Source: Pirellulales bacterium (GTDB taxonomy: Bacteria > Planctomycetota > Planctomycetia > Pirellulales > PALSA-1355). Taken from it: DNA of 64,000 bases. Of the stretch, positions 1 through 8,651 are shown one piece after another. The translations under genes and the position numbers were made by a program. The stretch spans positions 186,001-250,000 of the forward strand of contig JALHMI010000005.1 in the NCBI GenBank assembly GCA_022844125.1, in the 5' to 3' direction. A model generated the notes under the pieces. That model was not told the DNA's origin. It saw only the letters and a list, made by a program, of their open reading frames with translations, and ran no database searches. Position 1 is the first letter of the stretch, and each line of letters opens with the position of its first letter.

Positions 1-1304
1 ATGTTGCCGCCGATCGTGGGCGCGGGGTTGGCCGGATCGAACTGAAACGCGGTCGTGGCGATGATCCCGACGGGGTGCGCGGTCGACAGACCGCCGCCGG
101 GCTGCAGGTAGTAGGCCGTATAGACGGTCCGAGCGAGCGGCCACTCCTGCTCGTCGCGCCAGGAGCCGCCGTGGACTAGTTTGCCTTCGGAGTCCTTGCT
201 GCCGTCGCCCGAGCCCATCACGAAGATCCGCACGGGCGTGGCGAACGGCGCGGCCTTGCCCACGGTGTTGTCGATCCCCTTGAGCCAGTGGTCGTACCAC
301 TCCTTTCGCCAGGCGAGTTCATCGGGAATTGCTGCGTCGCGGCCGAACGTGACCTGTCCGTGCGCGTGGCCGCCTTGCGCACCGTGAATCCAGGGGCCCA
401 TGATCAGGTAGACCGGGCCTTTGATCGTCTTGCTGAGCGCCCGATAGTTGGCCGTGGTGTTGCCACCCCAGGAGTCGTACCAACCGCCGACGAGGTACAC
501 CGGCATGTCCTGGTACTTTTCCGGCGCGTCGATGATGTTGTTTTGCGTCCAGTATTCGTCGTTGCCGCCGTGCTGCATGGCGCCAATCAGCCAGGCTTCG
601 TACTCCGGCGCCAGCCGCAGCGGCGTCATTCCGCGCCGCGTCGGCAGGTTCTGCAAATAGTCGAACCGCTGGTCTGCCATCTCCTTGAGCACCGCGGCCG
701 TGCCGGGATCGCGCGCCGCGCGGCTGCCTCGACCAGCGTTCATGAAGATCCAGTTCCAGAATCGCATCTCGAAGGCCCCGGCATTGCGCATGCTCTGGTA
801 GCCCAGGTTCGACATTGCATCGACCGGGATCACGGTCTTGAGCTCCGGCGCGCCGGCCGTTGCCAGGGCGTGCTGCGTGCCGCCGACATACGAGGTGCCA
901 ATCATGCCGATCTTCGCATTCGACCAGGGCTGCCGCCCGATCCAGGCGGCGCAGTCGACGCCGTCGGGCCCATCGTCCGTGAGCATGTGCCAGACGCCTT
1001 CGGAGTCGTAGCGACCGCGCGTGTCCTGGGCGACGAACACGTAGCCATTGGTCGCAAAGTACTCGCCCGCGCGAGCCGCGCCGCTCTTGCCGTAGGGCGT
1101 TCGCGTGAGAATTACCGGCAGCCGCTCATCGGACGGCATGCCATCCTTTGTGGGTCGATAGACGTCCGTCGCCAGCCGCACGCCGTCGCGCATCGGAACC
1201 ATTACGCCCGCGTCGATCACGAACTCGGCGGCAACAGCAGCCGGCGACAGCAGCACCAGCCATGCCAGTGCGATCCGAAACAATAGAGGACTGCCCGATT
1301 TCAT
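1..1304 (-). CDS. CocE/NonD-type serine hydrolase (X-Pro dipeptidyl-peptidase family), 3' end cut by window edge
   Basis: The minus-strand frame stays open from 1304 to the window edge (434 codons), so the C-terminus lies outside. It begins with a signal peptide (MKSGSPLLFRIALAWLVLLS then an Ala-rich cleavage region). An alpha/beta-hydrolase body follows: MRDGVRLATDVYRP, TRTPYGKSG, DTRGRYDSEG, the nucleophile elbow GTSYVGG with the catalytic Ser, and LVGGWYDSWG. These are hallmarks of the CocE/X-Pro dipeptidyl-peptidase family, which cleaves esters, amides or acyl-peptides. Family members are usually 550-650 residues, so the C-terminal jelly-roll domain is probably the missing part. An in-frame ATG 18 nt upstream (1322) is an alternative start. 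The SGNH hydrolase gene ends 33 nt upstream on the same strand, so the two are probably co-transcribed. The substrate cannot be told. Confidence 0.85.
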   Translation of the reverse strand, partial: MKSGSPLLFRIALAWLVLLSPAAVAAEFVIDAGVMVPMRDGVRLATDVYRPTKDGMPSDERLPVILTRTPYGKSGAARAGEYFATNGYVFVAQDTRGRYDSEGVWHMLTDDGPDGVDCAAWIGRQPWSNAKIGMIGTSYVGGTQHALATAGAPELKTVIPVDAMSNLGYQSMRNAGAFEMRFWNWIFMNAGRGSRAARDPGTAAVLKEMADQRFDYLQNLPTRRGMTPLRLAPEYEAWLIGAMQHGGNDEYWTQNNIIDAPEKYQDMPVYLVGGWYDSWGGNTTANYRALSKTIKGPVYLIMGPWIHGAQGGHAHGQVTFGRDAAIPDELAWRKEWYDHWLKGIDNTVGKAAPFATPVRIFVMGSGDGSKDSEGKLVHGGSWRDEQEWPLARTVYTAYYLQPGGGLSTAHPVGIIATTAFQFDPANPAPTIGGN

Positions 1305-1337
1305 GGCGCGTCTCGGATTCATTGTGCGGCCGAGTAA

Positions 1338-2027
1338 CTAGTCGTGCGTGGCGTCCAGTTGACGCTTCAGGACCGGCTCCAGCAGAACCGCAAGCTGCTG
1401 CTGTCCGGCCGGGTTGGGATGCATGTCGTCCGTGAACAGCGAGTTGATTTCCCGCTCCTGAGCCAGCTCGGCGAAATGCTGGTAGACGTCCACCAGTGGC
1501 AGCTCGTGATGCCGGGCCAGGCTGCGCACCACTTCGACATACGGCCGCAATGTGGCGTTTCGCTCGGGGCCATAGGTTGGCGCGAGCGCCGGATTGGGCG
1601 TCATCAGCACCGCTTTGATTTCGTGTCCGATAAGTAGCTCGAGCATCGTGTCGAGATTCGCCCGATACTCGTGCACGGTCAGGCGCGACTCAGACTTGCC
1701 GGCGTCGATCCAGCTATCATTCAGCCCGAACATGATGACGACCACCTGCGGCTTGTGGTCCAGCACGTCGGCCTGAAACCGCTTGAGGCCGTCCTCGGTC
1801 GTGTTCCCGCCGATGCCGGCGTTGACCACCTCGACGGGCCGATCGGCCCCGGAAAGCTGTTGCTGGAGCAAGGCACAGAAGGTTTCGTGAGGCTCGACAC
1901 CCTTGCGGACCGCCTTTGTGACCGAGTCACCCAGGCACACGATGCGGACCGGCGCGGCAGCGATCGCCACGTGACAGGCAAGGACCGACCACGTGAGAAG
2001 CGTTAACTCGAACGCGAATCGTTTCAT
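1338..2027 (-). CDS. Secreted SGNH/GDSL-family hydrolase
   Basis: A 229-residue protein with an N-terminal signal peptide (about residues 1-25, ending AIAAA). The SGNH blocks are all visible: block I CLGDSVT with nucleophile Ser35, block II NAGIGGNT, block III GLNDS, and block V DDMHPN giving the Asp200/His203 pair. These enzymes are esterases, lipases or carbohydrate deacetylases acting outside the cytoplasm. I start at 2027 because the signal peptide begins there; an upstream in-frame Met (2135) would only add non-signal sequence. The next gene on the strand is the CocE-type hydrolase, so this looks like a small operon of exported esterases. The exact substrate is unknown. Confidence 0.88.
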   Translation of the reverse strand: MKRFAFELTLLTWSVLACHVAIAAAPVRIVCLGDSVTKAVRKGVEPHETFCALLQQQLSGADRPVEVVNAGIGGNTTEDGLKRFQADVLDHKPQVVVIMFGLNDSWIDAGKSESRLTVHEYRANLDTMLELLIGHEIKAVLMTPNPALAPTYGPERNATLRPYVEVVRSLARHHELPLVDVYQHFAELAQEREINSLFTDDMHPNPAGQQQLAVLLEPVLKRQLDATHD

Positions 2028-2267
2028 AGGACACACATGATCGAGCAAGTGTCTGCCAGGATGGCTGGATATAGTGCGACCGCCATCGTAACCAGCAGGA
2101 TCGTCCAGGTCTCGTCCCTGGACTCGTGTCGGCAATTTTTCATGTGCCTTTTGCGTCGCGATTGGCTATCCTGGCAGGAGGTCCAGGCATCCAGCATCCC
2201 CCTCGTCACGTTCGCCCCTACGGCGACAGGCCGAGCGCAGGGATGCCAATAGCAGCGAGAGGAAACC

Positions 2268-3848
2268 ATGGTCAAAAACCTGGCGGAACTGGCCGAACAT
2301 TCGGCCAAACGGTTGGGCGAACGGGCGTGCTTCGAGATCGACGGCGAGAAGTACACCAACTTGCAACTGCTTGATCTGGGACGCCGCTTGCACGGCGCCT
2401 TTGCCCGGCGCGGCCTGGGCCCGGGCCAAAAAGCAGTGGTGCTGATGATGAACCACGTGCTGGTTTATCCCGTGTTTCAGGGCATTTTCCGCTCTGGCGC
2501 CACGGCGATTCCGGTGATGCCGCAAGCTGCCGCGGCTGAGCTGCGCTTTGTGCTGGCCGATACCGAAGCCAACATGATCGTGACCGACGTCGAGCGCTTG
2601 CCCACGGTGCGCGAGGCGGCCGCCGGCTTGCCCCACGTGCGAATGATCCTCGTTCAGGGCGGTACCGATAACCCCGACGCGACGCCGCCGGAAGTCCGGC
2701 TGGATGAGCTGGCTGGCGAGGAGCCGATCATCGAACTGCCCGAGATCAACAGCAGCGACGTGGCGATCATGCTGTATTCCTCCGGCACGACGGGTCGGCC
2801 CAAGGGCGTGCTCCTCTCGCACGGCAACCTGGTGGCCAGCGCCGAGGCGGTTGTCGAAGCCGCGGTGCTCGATAGCTGGGAGGGTCCCCGCATAACGCTG
2901 AGCGCGATGCCGATCGCCCATATCTTTGGCGTGGCGATCATGAACGACCTGCTCATGGTCCCCGAGCGGCTGGCCGACAAGAGCAAACTGCTCCAAATGC
3001 GGTGGTTCGATCCCGAGAAGTTCATGGCCCTGATTGCCGAGAACAAATGCACGACGATCGCGGCGGTGCCCACGATCCTGGCCGTCATGCTGCATCATCC
3101 GGCCGCGGCCAAGTACGACCTCTCATCCCTGAAGGAAGTGATCTGCGGTGGAGCGCCGCTGCCGGTCGAACTCGGCATCGCGTTCATGAACCGCTATCCG
3201 TGCCGCATTCGCGAGGTGTACGGGCTGACCGAAGCCTCGGGCCTGGGCACCTCGAACCGTCGCACCGAGGAGTTCCGACCCGGTTCGGCCGGACGCGCTT
3301 ACTGTAACACCGAGGTCAGCATTCAGGACGACAACGACCAGATTCTGCCCACTGGCGAGCGCGGCGAAATCTGCCTCCGCGGGCCGATCGTCATGCTCGG
3401 CTATCACAACCGGCCGGATGAAACCGCCAAGACGATTCGCGATGGCTGGTTGCACACGGGCGACGTTGGTTACCTGGACAGCGAGGGCTATTTGTTCGTC
3501 GTCGACCGCAAGAAAGACATGATCATCCGCGGCGGCGAGAATATCTATCCGGCCGAGCTCGAAGCCGTGCTGCACGAGCATCCCAGCGTTGCCGAAGCGG
3601 CCGTGGTGGGCGTGCCGGACGAGATCTATGGCGAATCGGTCGTGGCGTTCGTCGTGGCCAAGCCGGGCACGCAACCAAGCGAAGCCGAGCTCTTTGAGCA
3701 TGTGACCAGCCAGGTGGCAAAGTTCAAGGCTCCCTCGCGAATCCACTTTTTGCCGTCACTTCCCAAGGGGGGCATCGGCAAGATCCTGCGGCGCGAGCTG
3801 CGGGACAAGGCCACCGCGATGCGCGCGGCGGCGGTGCCACAGGCGTAG
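2268..3848 (+). CDS. AMP-forming long-chain acyl-CoA synthetase-like ligase (ANL superfamily)
   Basis: A 526-residue adenylate-forming enzyme. The ATP-binding P-loop YSSGTTGRPKG lies near residues 168-178, the VYGLTEASG motif in the middle, the hinge VVDRKKDMIIRGGENIYP at about 410, and the C-terminal catalytic lysine region KGGIGKILRREL near 500. The full-length two-domain architecture matches fatty acyl-CoA ligases (FadD-like), which convert a carboxylic acid plus ATP and CoA to acyl-CoA. Chain length or an aromatic substrate cannot be read by eye. A GAGAGGAAA ribosome binding site precedes the ATG. The gene stands alone and ends at a strong hairpin terminator shared with the convergent FKBP gene. 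There is no signal peptide, so it is cytoplasmic. Confidence 0.9.
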   Translation: MVKNLAELAEHSAKRLGERACFEIDGEKYTNLQLLDLGRRLHGAFARRGLGPGQKAVVLMMNHVLVYPVFQGIFRSGATAIPVMPQAAAAELRFVLADTEANMIVTDVERLPTVREAAAGLPHVRMILVQGGTDNPDATPPEVRLDELAGEEPIIELPEINSSDVAIMLYSSGTTGRPKGVLLSHGNLVASAEAVVEAAVLDSWEGPRITLSAMPIAHIFGVAIMNDLLMVPERLADKSKLLQMRWFDPEKFMALIAENKCTTIAAVPTILAVMLHHPAAAKYDLSSLKEVICGGAPLPVELGIAFMNRYPCRIREVYGLTEASGLGTSNRRTEEFRPGSAGRAYCNTEVSIQDDNDQILPTGERGEICLRGPIVMLGYHNRPDETAKTIRDGWLHTGDVGYLDSEGYLFVVDRKKDMIIRGGENIYPAELEAVLHEHPSVAEAAVVGVPDEIYGESVVAFVVAKPGTQPSEAELFEHVTSQVAKFKAPSRIHFLPSLPKGGIGKILRRELRDKATAMRAAAVPQA

Positions 3849-3873
3849 GCACCTCGTGCGGCGCAGAAAAAGC

Positions 3874-3920
3874 ACCGTGCCACGGGTAATCAACGGTCAC
3901 CCGTGACACGGTTTTGTTTT
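3874..3920. terminator. Bidirectional intrinsic terminator between acyl-CoA ligase and FKBP genes
   Basis: The arms ACCGTGCCACGGGT (3874-3887) and ACCCGTGACACGGT (3899-3912) pair over 14 bp with one mismatch around an 11-nt loop. A T-rich tract (3913-3920) follows on the plus strand. On the minus strand the same hairpin is followed by the complement of the A-run at 3867-3871, so it can stop transcription from both convergent genes. Confidence 0.85.
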
Positions 3921-3939
3921 CTATCCAATTAACTTCGGA

Positions 3940-4689
3940 CTAGCGCGTCTTCGGAGCTGCCGTCGTGCGGCGAGCGGCGCCCGGAGTGCCGCCAGGAGCG
4001 GCTGGCGCGCCCGGCGCTGTTGCTTCCGCCTTGGCAATTTCGACGAGTTCGAGCTCGAATACAAGCGCCGAGTTGGGCGGAATGGCCGGCGGCGCGCCTT
4101 CGGCGCCATAGCCCAGCGCCGGCGGCACGACGATCTGCCACTTGGAGCCGACCGTCATCATTTGCAGGGCCTCTTGCCAGCCGGGGATGACTCCGGTCAC
4201 AGGCGTCGTGAACGGCTTGTCGCTGGTTGATTCGAACTGCGTGCCGTCGATGTAGCTGGCCTTATAGTGCACTCGCACCACGTCGCTGGCCTTGGGACGG
4301 GGGCCCTGCCCTTGCTTCAGGACGCGATACTGCAGGCCATTCTTGGTGGTCTGCACGCCAGGCCGCTTCATGTTGTCGGCCATGAACTGATTGCTCTTGG
4401 TCGCCTGCTTGGCGATCATTTCCTTTTCAAATTCCTGCATCGCCTGCATGGCCTGTTCTTCGGTCAGGATGGTCTTGCCCGCGGTAGCGTCGCGGATGCC
4501 TTGCAACAGCAGGTTGATGTCGATGTCGACACCCTGCTTCTTGAGCGTGGTGCCCATGCTCATACCGAAGCTATAGCTGGCCTTCTGTCGCAGGTCGCGC
4601 AACTGTCCGGCCGGCTGGGCAAATGCTGGCGAAACCGCAATCGCGGCGACTGCCGCGGCGGCGAGTGTAAACGTCCATCGAGCTTTCAT
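3940..4689 (-). CDS. Exported FKBP-type peptidyl-prolyl cis-trans isomerase (FkpA/Mip-like)
   Basis: A 249-residue protein. Residues 1-24 form a signal peptide ending SPAFA. Residues about 30-115 are an alpha-helical FkpA/Mip-type dimerisation domain (SYSFGMSMGTTLKKQGVDID and a following Glu/Gln-rich helix). Residues about 130-225 are the FKBP domain, with VRVHYKASYIDGTQFESTSD, VIPGWQEALQMM, and the active-site region ALGYGAEGAPPAIPPNS. The tail is Ala/Pro/Arg-rich and probably disordered. The family isomerises X-Pro bonds and assists folding of exported proteins, which suits a genome so rich in secreted proteins. It stands alone, convergent with the acyl-CoA ligase and divergent from the TetR operon. 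Confidence 0.93.
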   Translation of the reverse strand: MKARWTFTLAAAAVAAIAVSPAFAQPAGQLRDLRQKASYSFGMSMGTTLKKQGVDIDINLLLQGIRDATAGKTILTEEQAMQAMQEFEKEMIAKQATKSNQFMADNMKRPGVQTTKNGLQYRVLKQGQGPRPKASDVVRVHYKASYIDGTQFESTSDKPFTTPVTGVIPGWQEALQMMTVGSKWQIVVPPALGYGAEGAPPAIPPNSALVFELELVEIAKAEATAPGAPAAPGGTPGAARRTTAAPKTR

Positions 4690-4843
4690 GCTGGAAAATC
4701 CTTGGGTCCGGCCAGTTGCGACGGTCTCGTCACCGAAGTCTTGCCGGAGGCCACCTCCTGCAAGCGGGGCAAATCATAGCGAAAGGTGCCGATGCGACCT
4801 AGGCCGCTTGGGTCCTTCCGGGGGTTGCGCTAGGAGCCCGAGC

Positions 4844-4880
4844 TTGATTTCAAACATCTGTTTGATACAATCATTTGAAA
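4844..4880 (+). promoter_or_regulatory. Sigma70-type promoter with embedded TetR/CecR operator
   Basis: TTGATT (4844-4849) and TACAAT (4866-4871) are spaced by 16 nt. The spacer holds the perfect dyad CAAACATCTGTTTG (4851-4864). A wider repeat, TTTCAAA (4848-4854) and TTTGAAA (4874-4880), overlaps both elements. A repressor bound here would block RNA polymerase directly. The first downstream gene encodes a TetR-family regulator, so autoregulation is the natural inference. Confidence 0.65.
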
Positions 4881-4916
4881 CGGTTGTTTTGCTCGGTTTT
4901 CAGGCGGAAAGTAACA

Positions 4917-5558
4917 ATGTCCACAGAAACAGATGCCACTCCTCAGCGGATCATCGAGGCCGCCGGCGAGATCTTCGCCGCCAAGGGCTTTGAAGCCGCC
5001 ACGGTGCGCGAGATCTGCACCCGCGCCGAAGCCAACATCGCCGCGGTCAACTACCACTTCGGCGACAAGCAGCGGCTGTACATCGAGGCCGTCAAGAGGG
5101 CGCACCACGGCCGAGAGCTGTTATTCCCGATGCCGGAGTGGGGTCCTGAAGTCACGGCGGAAACGAAGCTGGCGGACTTCATCCTGACACTGCTCAAGCG
5201 AATGACGAGCCCCGACTCCGGCTGGGAAGGCGAACTCATGTCGCGCGAAATTGCCCGGCCGACGGAAGCCTGCGCGGAGCTCGCGCGCGAGTCGATCCGG
5301 CCGCACTTCGCGGTGCTCAACGAGATCCTTGCCGAGTTGATTCCCGCTGCGGACCAGCTCGAGCGACATCTGACCGCCTTCAGCATCGTGGGCCAGTGCC
5401 TGCATTACAAGTTTGCCGATCCGGTGATTCGCCAGCTCGTATCCGCAGAAGAATACGCGGGCTACCACGTCGAGCTGCTCGCCCAGCACATTACCGATTT
5501 TTCCCTGCGCAGCCTGCGGGCTCGCGCAGATAACCACAAGCCCCCGGCACGACGATGA
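4917..5558 (+). CDS. TetR-family transcriptional regulator, CecR/CerR-like
   Basis: A 213-residue protein. The N-terminal TetR helix-turn-helix spans residues about 5-55 (RIIEAAGEIFAAKGFEAATV, ANIAAVNYHFGDKQRLYIEA), followed by an all-helical ligand-binding domain resembling the CecR/DUF1956 C-terminal domain. I choose ATG 4917 because GGCGGAAAG sits just upstream and the TetR fold starts there; the in-frame ATG at 4875 would overlap the operator. Its stop overlaps the permease start by 4 nt (ATGA), so it is translationally coupled to an export system. E. coli CecR (YbiH) likewise sits with and represses an HlyD-ABC pump. The inducer is unknown. Confidence 0.9.
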   Translation: MSTETDATPQRIIEAAGEIFAAKGFEAATVREICTRAEANIAAVNYHFGDKQRLYIEAVKRAHHGRELLFPMPEWGPEVTAETKLADFILTLLKRMTSPDSGWEGELMSREIARPTEACAELARESIRPHFAVLNEILAELIPAADQLERHLTAFSIVGQCLHYKFADPVIRQLVSAEEYAGYHVELLAQHITDFSLRSLRARADNHKPPARR

Positions 5559-6691
5559 GTTGGGTTGCGCTTCGCATGCTGACCGGCAATCGCGCCAAGT
5601 TCATGGGCATCGTCCTGGGCGTGACGTTTGCCGCGCTATTGATCGCGCAGCAGGCGTCGATCTTCTGCGGGCTGATGCTGATGACCACCAGCCAGATTCG
5701 CGACATCCAGGGCGCGCAGATCTGGGTCATGGACCCCAACGTGCAGTTTATCGACGACATCAAGCCGATGAGCGAAGTGGAATTGTTCCGCGTGCGCGGC
5801 GTGCCCGGCGTGGAGTGGGCCGTCCGGCTGTACAAGGGGCTGAGCCGCGCAAAGCTCGACGACGGCACCTTCCAGCAGGTTATCTTGCTGGGCCTTGACG
5901 ACGCCAGTATGGTCGGCGCCCCGTCGGAGATGATCTATGGCAGCATCGCCGACTTGCGCCGTCCCGATGCGATCATCATGGACGAAAACGGCTATGGACA
6001 GCTCTGGCCCGGCGAGAAGTTCCAGCCCGGCAAGGTCTTCGAGATGAACGACCGCCGGGCGCAGATTGTGGGGCTGTGCAAAGCGCGCCCCACGTTCCAG
6101 ACGTTTCCGGTTGTCTACACGCGTTACAGCCAGGCTACGAAATTCGCTCCGCCCGAGCGGAAGATGATGTCGTTCGTGCTGGCGAATCCGCAGCCAAATG
6201 TTCCGGTCGAAGAAGCGTGCCGCAGAATCATCGACCAGACGGGTCTGCAGGCCATGACGAACGAGGCGTTCGCCTGGAAGACGATTAACTACTACATGCT
6301 CAAGACCGGCATCCCAATCAACTTCGGGATCACCGTGTTCCTGGGTTTTCTGGTGGGCACGGCGATCGCCGGGCAGACGTTCTACCTGTTCACGATTGAA
6401 AACCTCAAGCAGTTCGGCGCGCTCAAAGCAATGGGCGCCGGCAATCTCAAGCTGCTCGGCATGATCATGCTGCAGGCCGCCGTGGTGGCGTTCATCGGCT
6501 ATGGGCTCGGCGTCGGCGCCGCCGCCTTCTTCGGGCACATGACGGGCGGCACCTCGCAACTTGCGTACTTCATGCCCTGGGAAGTGCTGTGGGGCACCGG
6601 CGTCGCCGTAGTGCTGATTTCGATTCTCTCGAGCCTGCTCTGCATTCGCCGCGTGATGGTGCTCGAACCGGCTATTGTGTTTCAAGGTTAA
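5555..6691 (+). CDS. ABC transporter permease, FtsX/DevC-like
   Basis: A 378-residue membrane protein. TM1 lies at about residues 15-35, followed by a roughly 220-residue extracytoplasmic domain. Three C-terminal TM helices follow: about 250-272 (FLGFLVGTAIAGQTFYLFTI), about 300-325 (MLQAAVVAFIGYGLGVGAAA) and about 345-365 (GTGVAVVLISILSSLLCI). This is the topology of FtsX/MacB/DevC permeases, which work as mechanotransducers with an ATPase and an HlyD-type adaptor instead of forming a classical import pore. The start overlaps the regulator's stop and the ATPase follows after 6 nt. The substrate is probably a lipid, glycolipid or drug, by analogy with DevBCA and CecR-regulated pumps. Confidence 0.88.
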   Translation: MSWVALRMLTGNRAKFMGIVLGVTFAALLIAQQASIFCGLMLMTTSQIRDIQGAQIWVMDPNVQFIDDIKPMSEVELFRVRGVPGVEWAVRLYKGLSRAKLDDGTFQQVILLGLDDASMVGAPSEMIYGSIADLRRPDAIIMDENGYGQLWPGEKFQPGKVFEMNDRRAQIVGLCKARPTFQTFPVVYTRYSQATKFAPPERKMMSFVLANPQPNVPVEEACRRIIDQTGLQAMTNEAFAWKTINYYMLKTGIPINFGITVFLGFLVGTAIAGQTFYLFTIENLKQFGALKAMGAGNLKLLGMIMLQAAVVAFIGYGLGVGAAAFFGHMTGGTSQLAYFMPWEVLWGTGVAVVLISILSSLLCIRRVMVLEPAIVFQG

Positions 6692-6697
6692 GCAGCG

Positions 6698-7420
6698 ATG
6701 GCGACCGTCGACAAACAACCCGCGATTCGCTGCCGTAACCTGGTCAAGGAATACGGCTCGGGCAATTCGCTGGTCCGCGCGCTGCGCGGGGTGGACCTCG
6801 ACGTCTACGCCGGCGAATTGACGCTCATGGTCGGTCCCAGCGGCTGTGGCAAGACGACACTGCTTTCTGTCGTGGCCGGCATTCTCGAGCCCACGTCCGG
6901 TGAAGTTGACGTCCTGGGCACAGACATCGCCCGGATGGCGCAGTGGCGGAAGGTGAAGTTTCGCCGCGACAACATCGGCTTCGTGTTCCAGCAGTACAAC
7001 CTGCTGCCTGCGCTGACGGCGGCCGAAAACGTGAGCGTGCCGCTGATCCTGGCCGGCGTTCCCAAGCGGAAAGCCGTCGAGGCCGCGATCAAGATGCTGA
7101 ACCAGATGGACATGGGCTCCCGCGCACACGCGCTGCCGTCCAAGCTCTCCGGCGGTCAGCAACAACGGGTGGCCATCGCCCGGGCGCTGGTCCATCATCC
7201 GCAACTGCTGGTGTGCGACGAACCCACCAGCGCGCTCGACGCCAAGACCGGCCACACGATCATGGAGATTCTCCGGAACGTGGCCGTCGAAGGTGATCGG
7301 GCGGTGATCATCGTGACGCACGACTCGCGCGTGCTGGAGTTCGGCGATCGGATCGCCCGCATGGAGGACGGACACATTGTGAGCGTTTCGCCCGAGGCGG
7401 CGACAATCGCGGCGCATTGA
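6698..7420 (+). CDS. ABC transporter ATP-binding protein, DevA/LolD/MacB-like
   Basis: A 240-residue nucleotide-binding subunit. Walker A is GPSGCGKT (46-53), the Q-loop lies in FVFQQYNLLPALTA, the signature is LSGGQQQRVAIARAL, Walker B is LLVCDEPTSALD, and the H-loop lies in IIVTHD. The LPALTAAENV segment after the Q-loop is typical of the LolD/MacB/DevA branch, which pairs with FtsX-fold permeases. It is cytoplasmic and should energise the permease encoded just upstream. An HlyD-type adaptor gene follows 39 nt downstream. Confidence 0.95.
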   Translation: MATVDKQPAIRCRNLVKEYGSGNSLVRALRGVDLDVYAGELTLMVGPSGCGKTTLLSVVAGILEPTSGEVDVLGTDIARMAQWRKVKFRRDNIGFVFQQYNLLPALTAAENVSVPLILAGVPKRKAVEAAIKMLNQMDMGSRAHALPSKLSGGQQQRVAIARALVHHPQLLVCDEPTSALDAKTGHTIMEILRNVAVEGDRAVIIVTHDSRVLEFGDRIARMEDGHIVSVSPEAATIAAH

Positions 7421-7459
7421 CAGCAACTAAGAATCGTTCTGAATTCTGGTGTGTGAGCC

Positions 7460-8551
7460 ATGCAAAACTGGTTTTCAAAGTACATCCTGCCGCTGATAGC
7501 TGTCGGGCTGCTGATTTTCGCCGTGGTGTTTGTGAGTGGTCAGGACCGCAGCACTCCGCCTGCCGAACCGGCCATTCCGCCGCCGGAGTCACCGTTTGAG
7601 TACACCGTAGCCGGGGCCGGCCTGGTCGAAGCCGAGACCGAGAACATCTCAATCGGGTCGCCCACGCCAGGCGTCGTTACCCAGGTGCTGGTCAAAGTCG
7701 ATCAGCGAGTGACGACCGGCGATCCGCTGTTCAAGCTCGACCCGCGCATGCTGGAAACCGAGCTGGCCAATCGGCAGGCGACGCTCGCCGCGCGCCAGGC
7801 CGACCTGACGCGACTCGAGAACCAGCCACGGCCCGAGGAGCTTCGCATGAGCGCAGCCCAACTGGCCGAGGCTCAACACAGCGTCGTTGCCGAACAGGAT
7901 TTGTTTCGCCGGGCCAAGGAGCTGTACGAGAAGAAGGTCGAGACCGCCGAAAACCTGGTCGTTCGCAAGCAGGCACTCCTGGGAGCAGAAGCCAAGCTCG
8001 CGCGGGCGCAGGCCGACTACGACAAGATGGAGTCGGGGGCCTGGAAGTTCGATCTCGAGATTGCCCGCGCTGCCGTCGCCCAAGCCGAAGCCCAGATCAA
8101 GCAGACCGAGATCGAGCTCGACCGGCTGATCGTGCGGGCGCTGGTCGATGGCCGCGTCCTGCAGGTCAACGTTCGGCCGGGCGAGTTTGTCGGCGCGCCG
8201 CCGGGGCAGGCCCTGGTCGTGCTGGGCAGCATCGACCAGCTCCACGTGCGGGTCGACATCGACGAGAACGATATTCCCCGCTACCAGCCCGGCGCCAGCG
8301 GCGTGGCGATGGTCCGCGGCCAGAGCGATCGGGAATTTCCGCTCACGTTCGTACGCGTGGAACCGTACGTGGTGCCGAAAAAGTCGCTCACGGGCGACAA
8401 CACCGAGCGCGTCGACACGCGGGTGCTGCAAGTGATCTATGCGATCGACACCGGCGGCGAGCCGCTGTACGTCGGGCAGCAGCTTGATGTGTATCTGAAG
8501 GCGGGGGATATGCCAATGTCCACCCGCGTGTCGGGCAAACATCGGGGGTGA
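7460..8551 (+). CDS. HlyD/DevB-family periplasmic adaptor (membrane fusion protein)
   Basis: A 363-residue protein anchored by one N-terminal TM (YILPLIAVGLLIFAVVFVSG, about residues 7-27). A biotinyl-lipoyl half (ISIGSPTPGVVTQVLVKVDQ) follows, then an Ala/Glu/Arg-rich alpha-helical hairpin (about 95-215). The second lipoyl half (LIVRALVDGRVLQVNVRPGE) and a beta-barrel domain complete it. It would link the FtsX-like permease to an outer-membrane exit. No TolC-like gene is present in the window, so the outer-membrane partner must be encoded elsewhere. It is the last gene of the operon, and a complex palindrome lies 100 nt downstream. Confidence 0.9.
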   Translation: MQNWFSKYILPLIAVGLLIFAVVFVSGQDRSTPPAEPAIPPPESPFEYTVAGAGLVEAETENISIGSPTPGVVTQVLVKVDQRVTTGDPLFKLDPRMLETELANRQATLAARQADLTRLENQPRPEELRMSAAQLAEAQHSVVAEQDLFRRAKELYEKKVETAENLVVRKQALLGAEAKLARAQADYDKMESGAWKFDLEIARAAVAQAEAQIKQTEIELDRLIVRALVDGRVLQVNVRPGEFVGAPPGQALVVLGSIDQLHVRVDIDENDIPRYQPGASGVAMVRGQSDREFPLTFVRVEPYVVPKKSLTGDNTERVDTRVLQVIYAIDTGGEPLYVGQQLDVYLKAGDMPMSTRVSGKHRG

Positions 8552-8651
8552 GCAGGACGGACGTGCCGCGATGTCACGAGGCGCGCCGGTAGCGGCCCAA
8601 GATGGGATGGGTGGCGGCCGCAACGCGCGGGGGGATGACCTCTACATCGGA

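Noticed and set aside
2053-2177. Distant 10-bp inverted repeat CTGCCAGGAT (2053-2062) with ATCCTGGCAG (2168-2177) before the acyl-CoA ligase
   Set aside because: Arms are separated by about 105 nt with no intervening structure or promoter; probably chance.
2166-3098. Long minus-strand frame antisense to the acyl-CoA ligase
   Set aside because: High-GC codon structure gives long antisense frames. The plus-strand frame has full ligase motifs and a ribosome binding site, the antisense has none.
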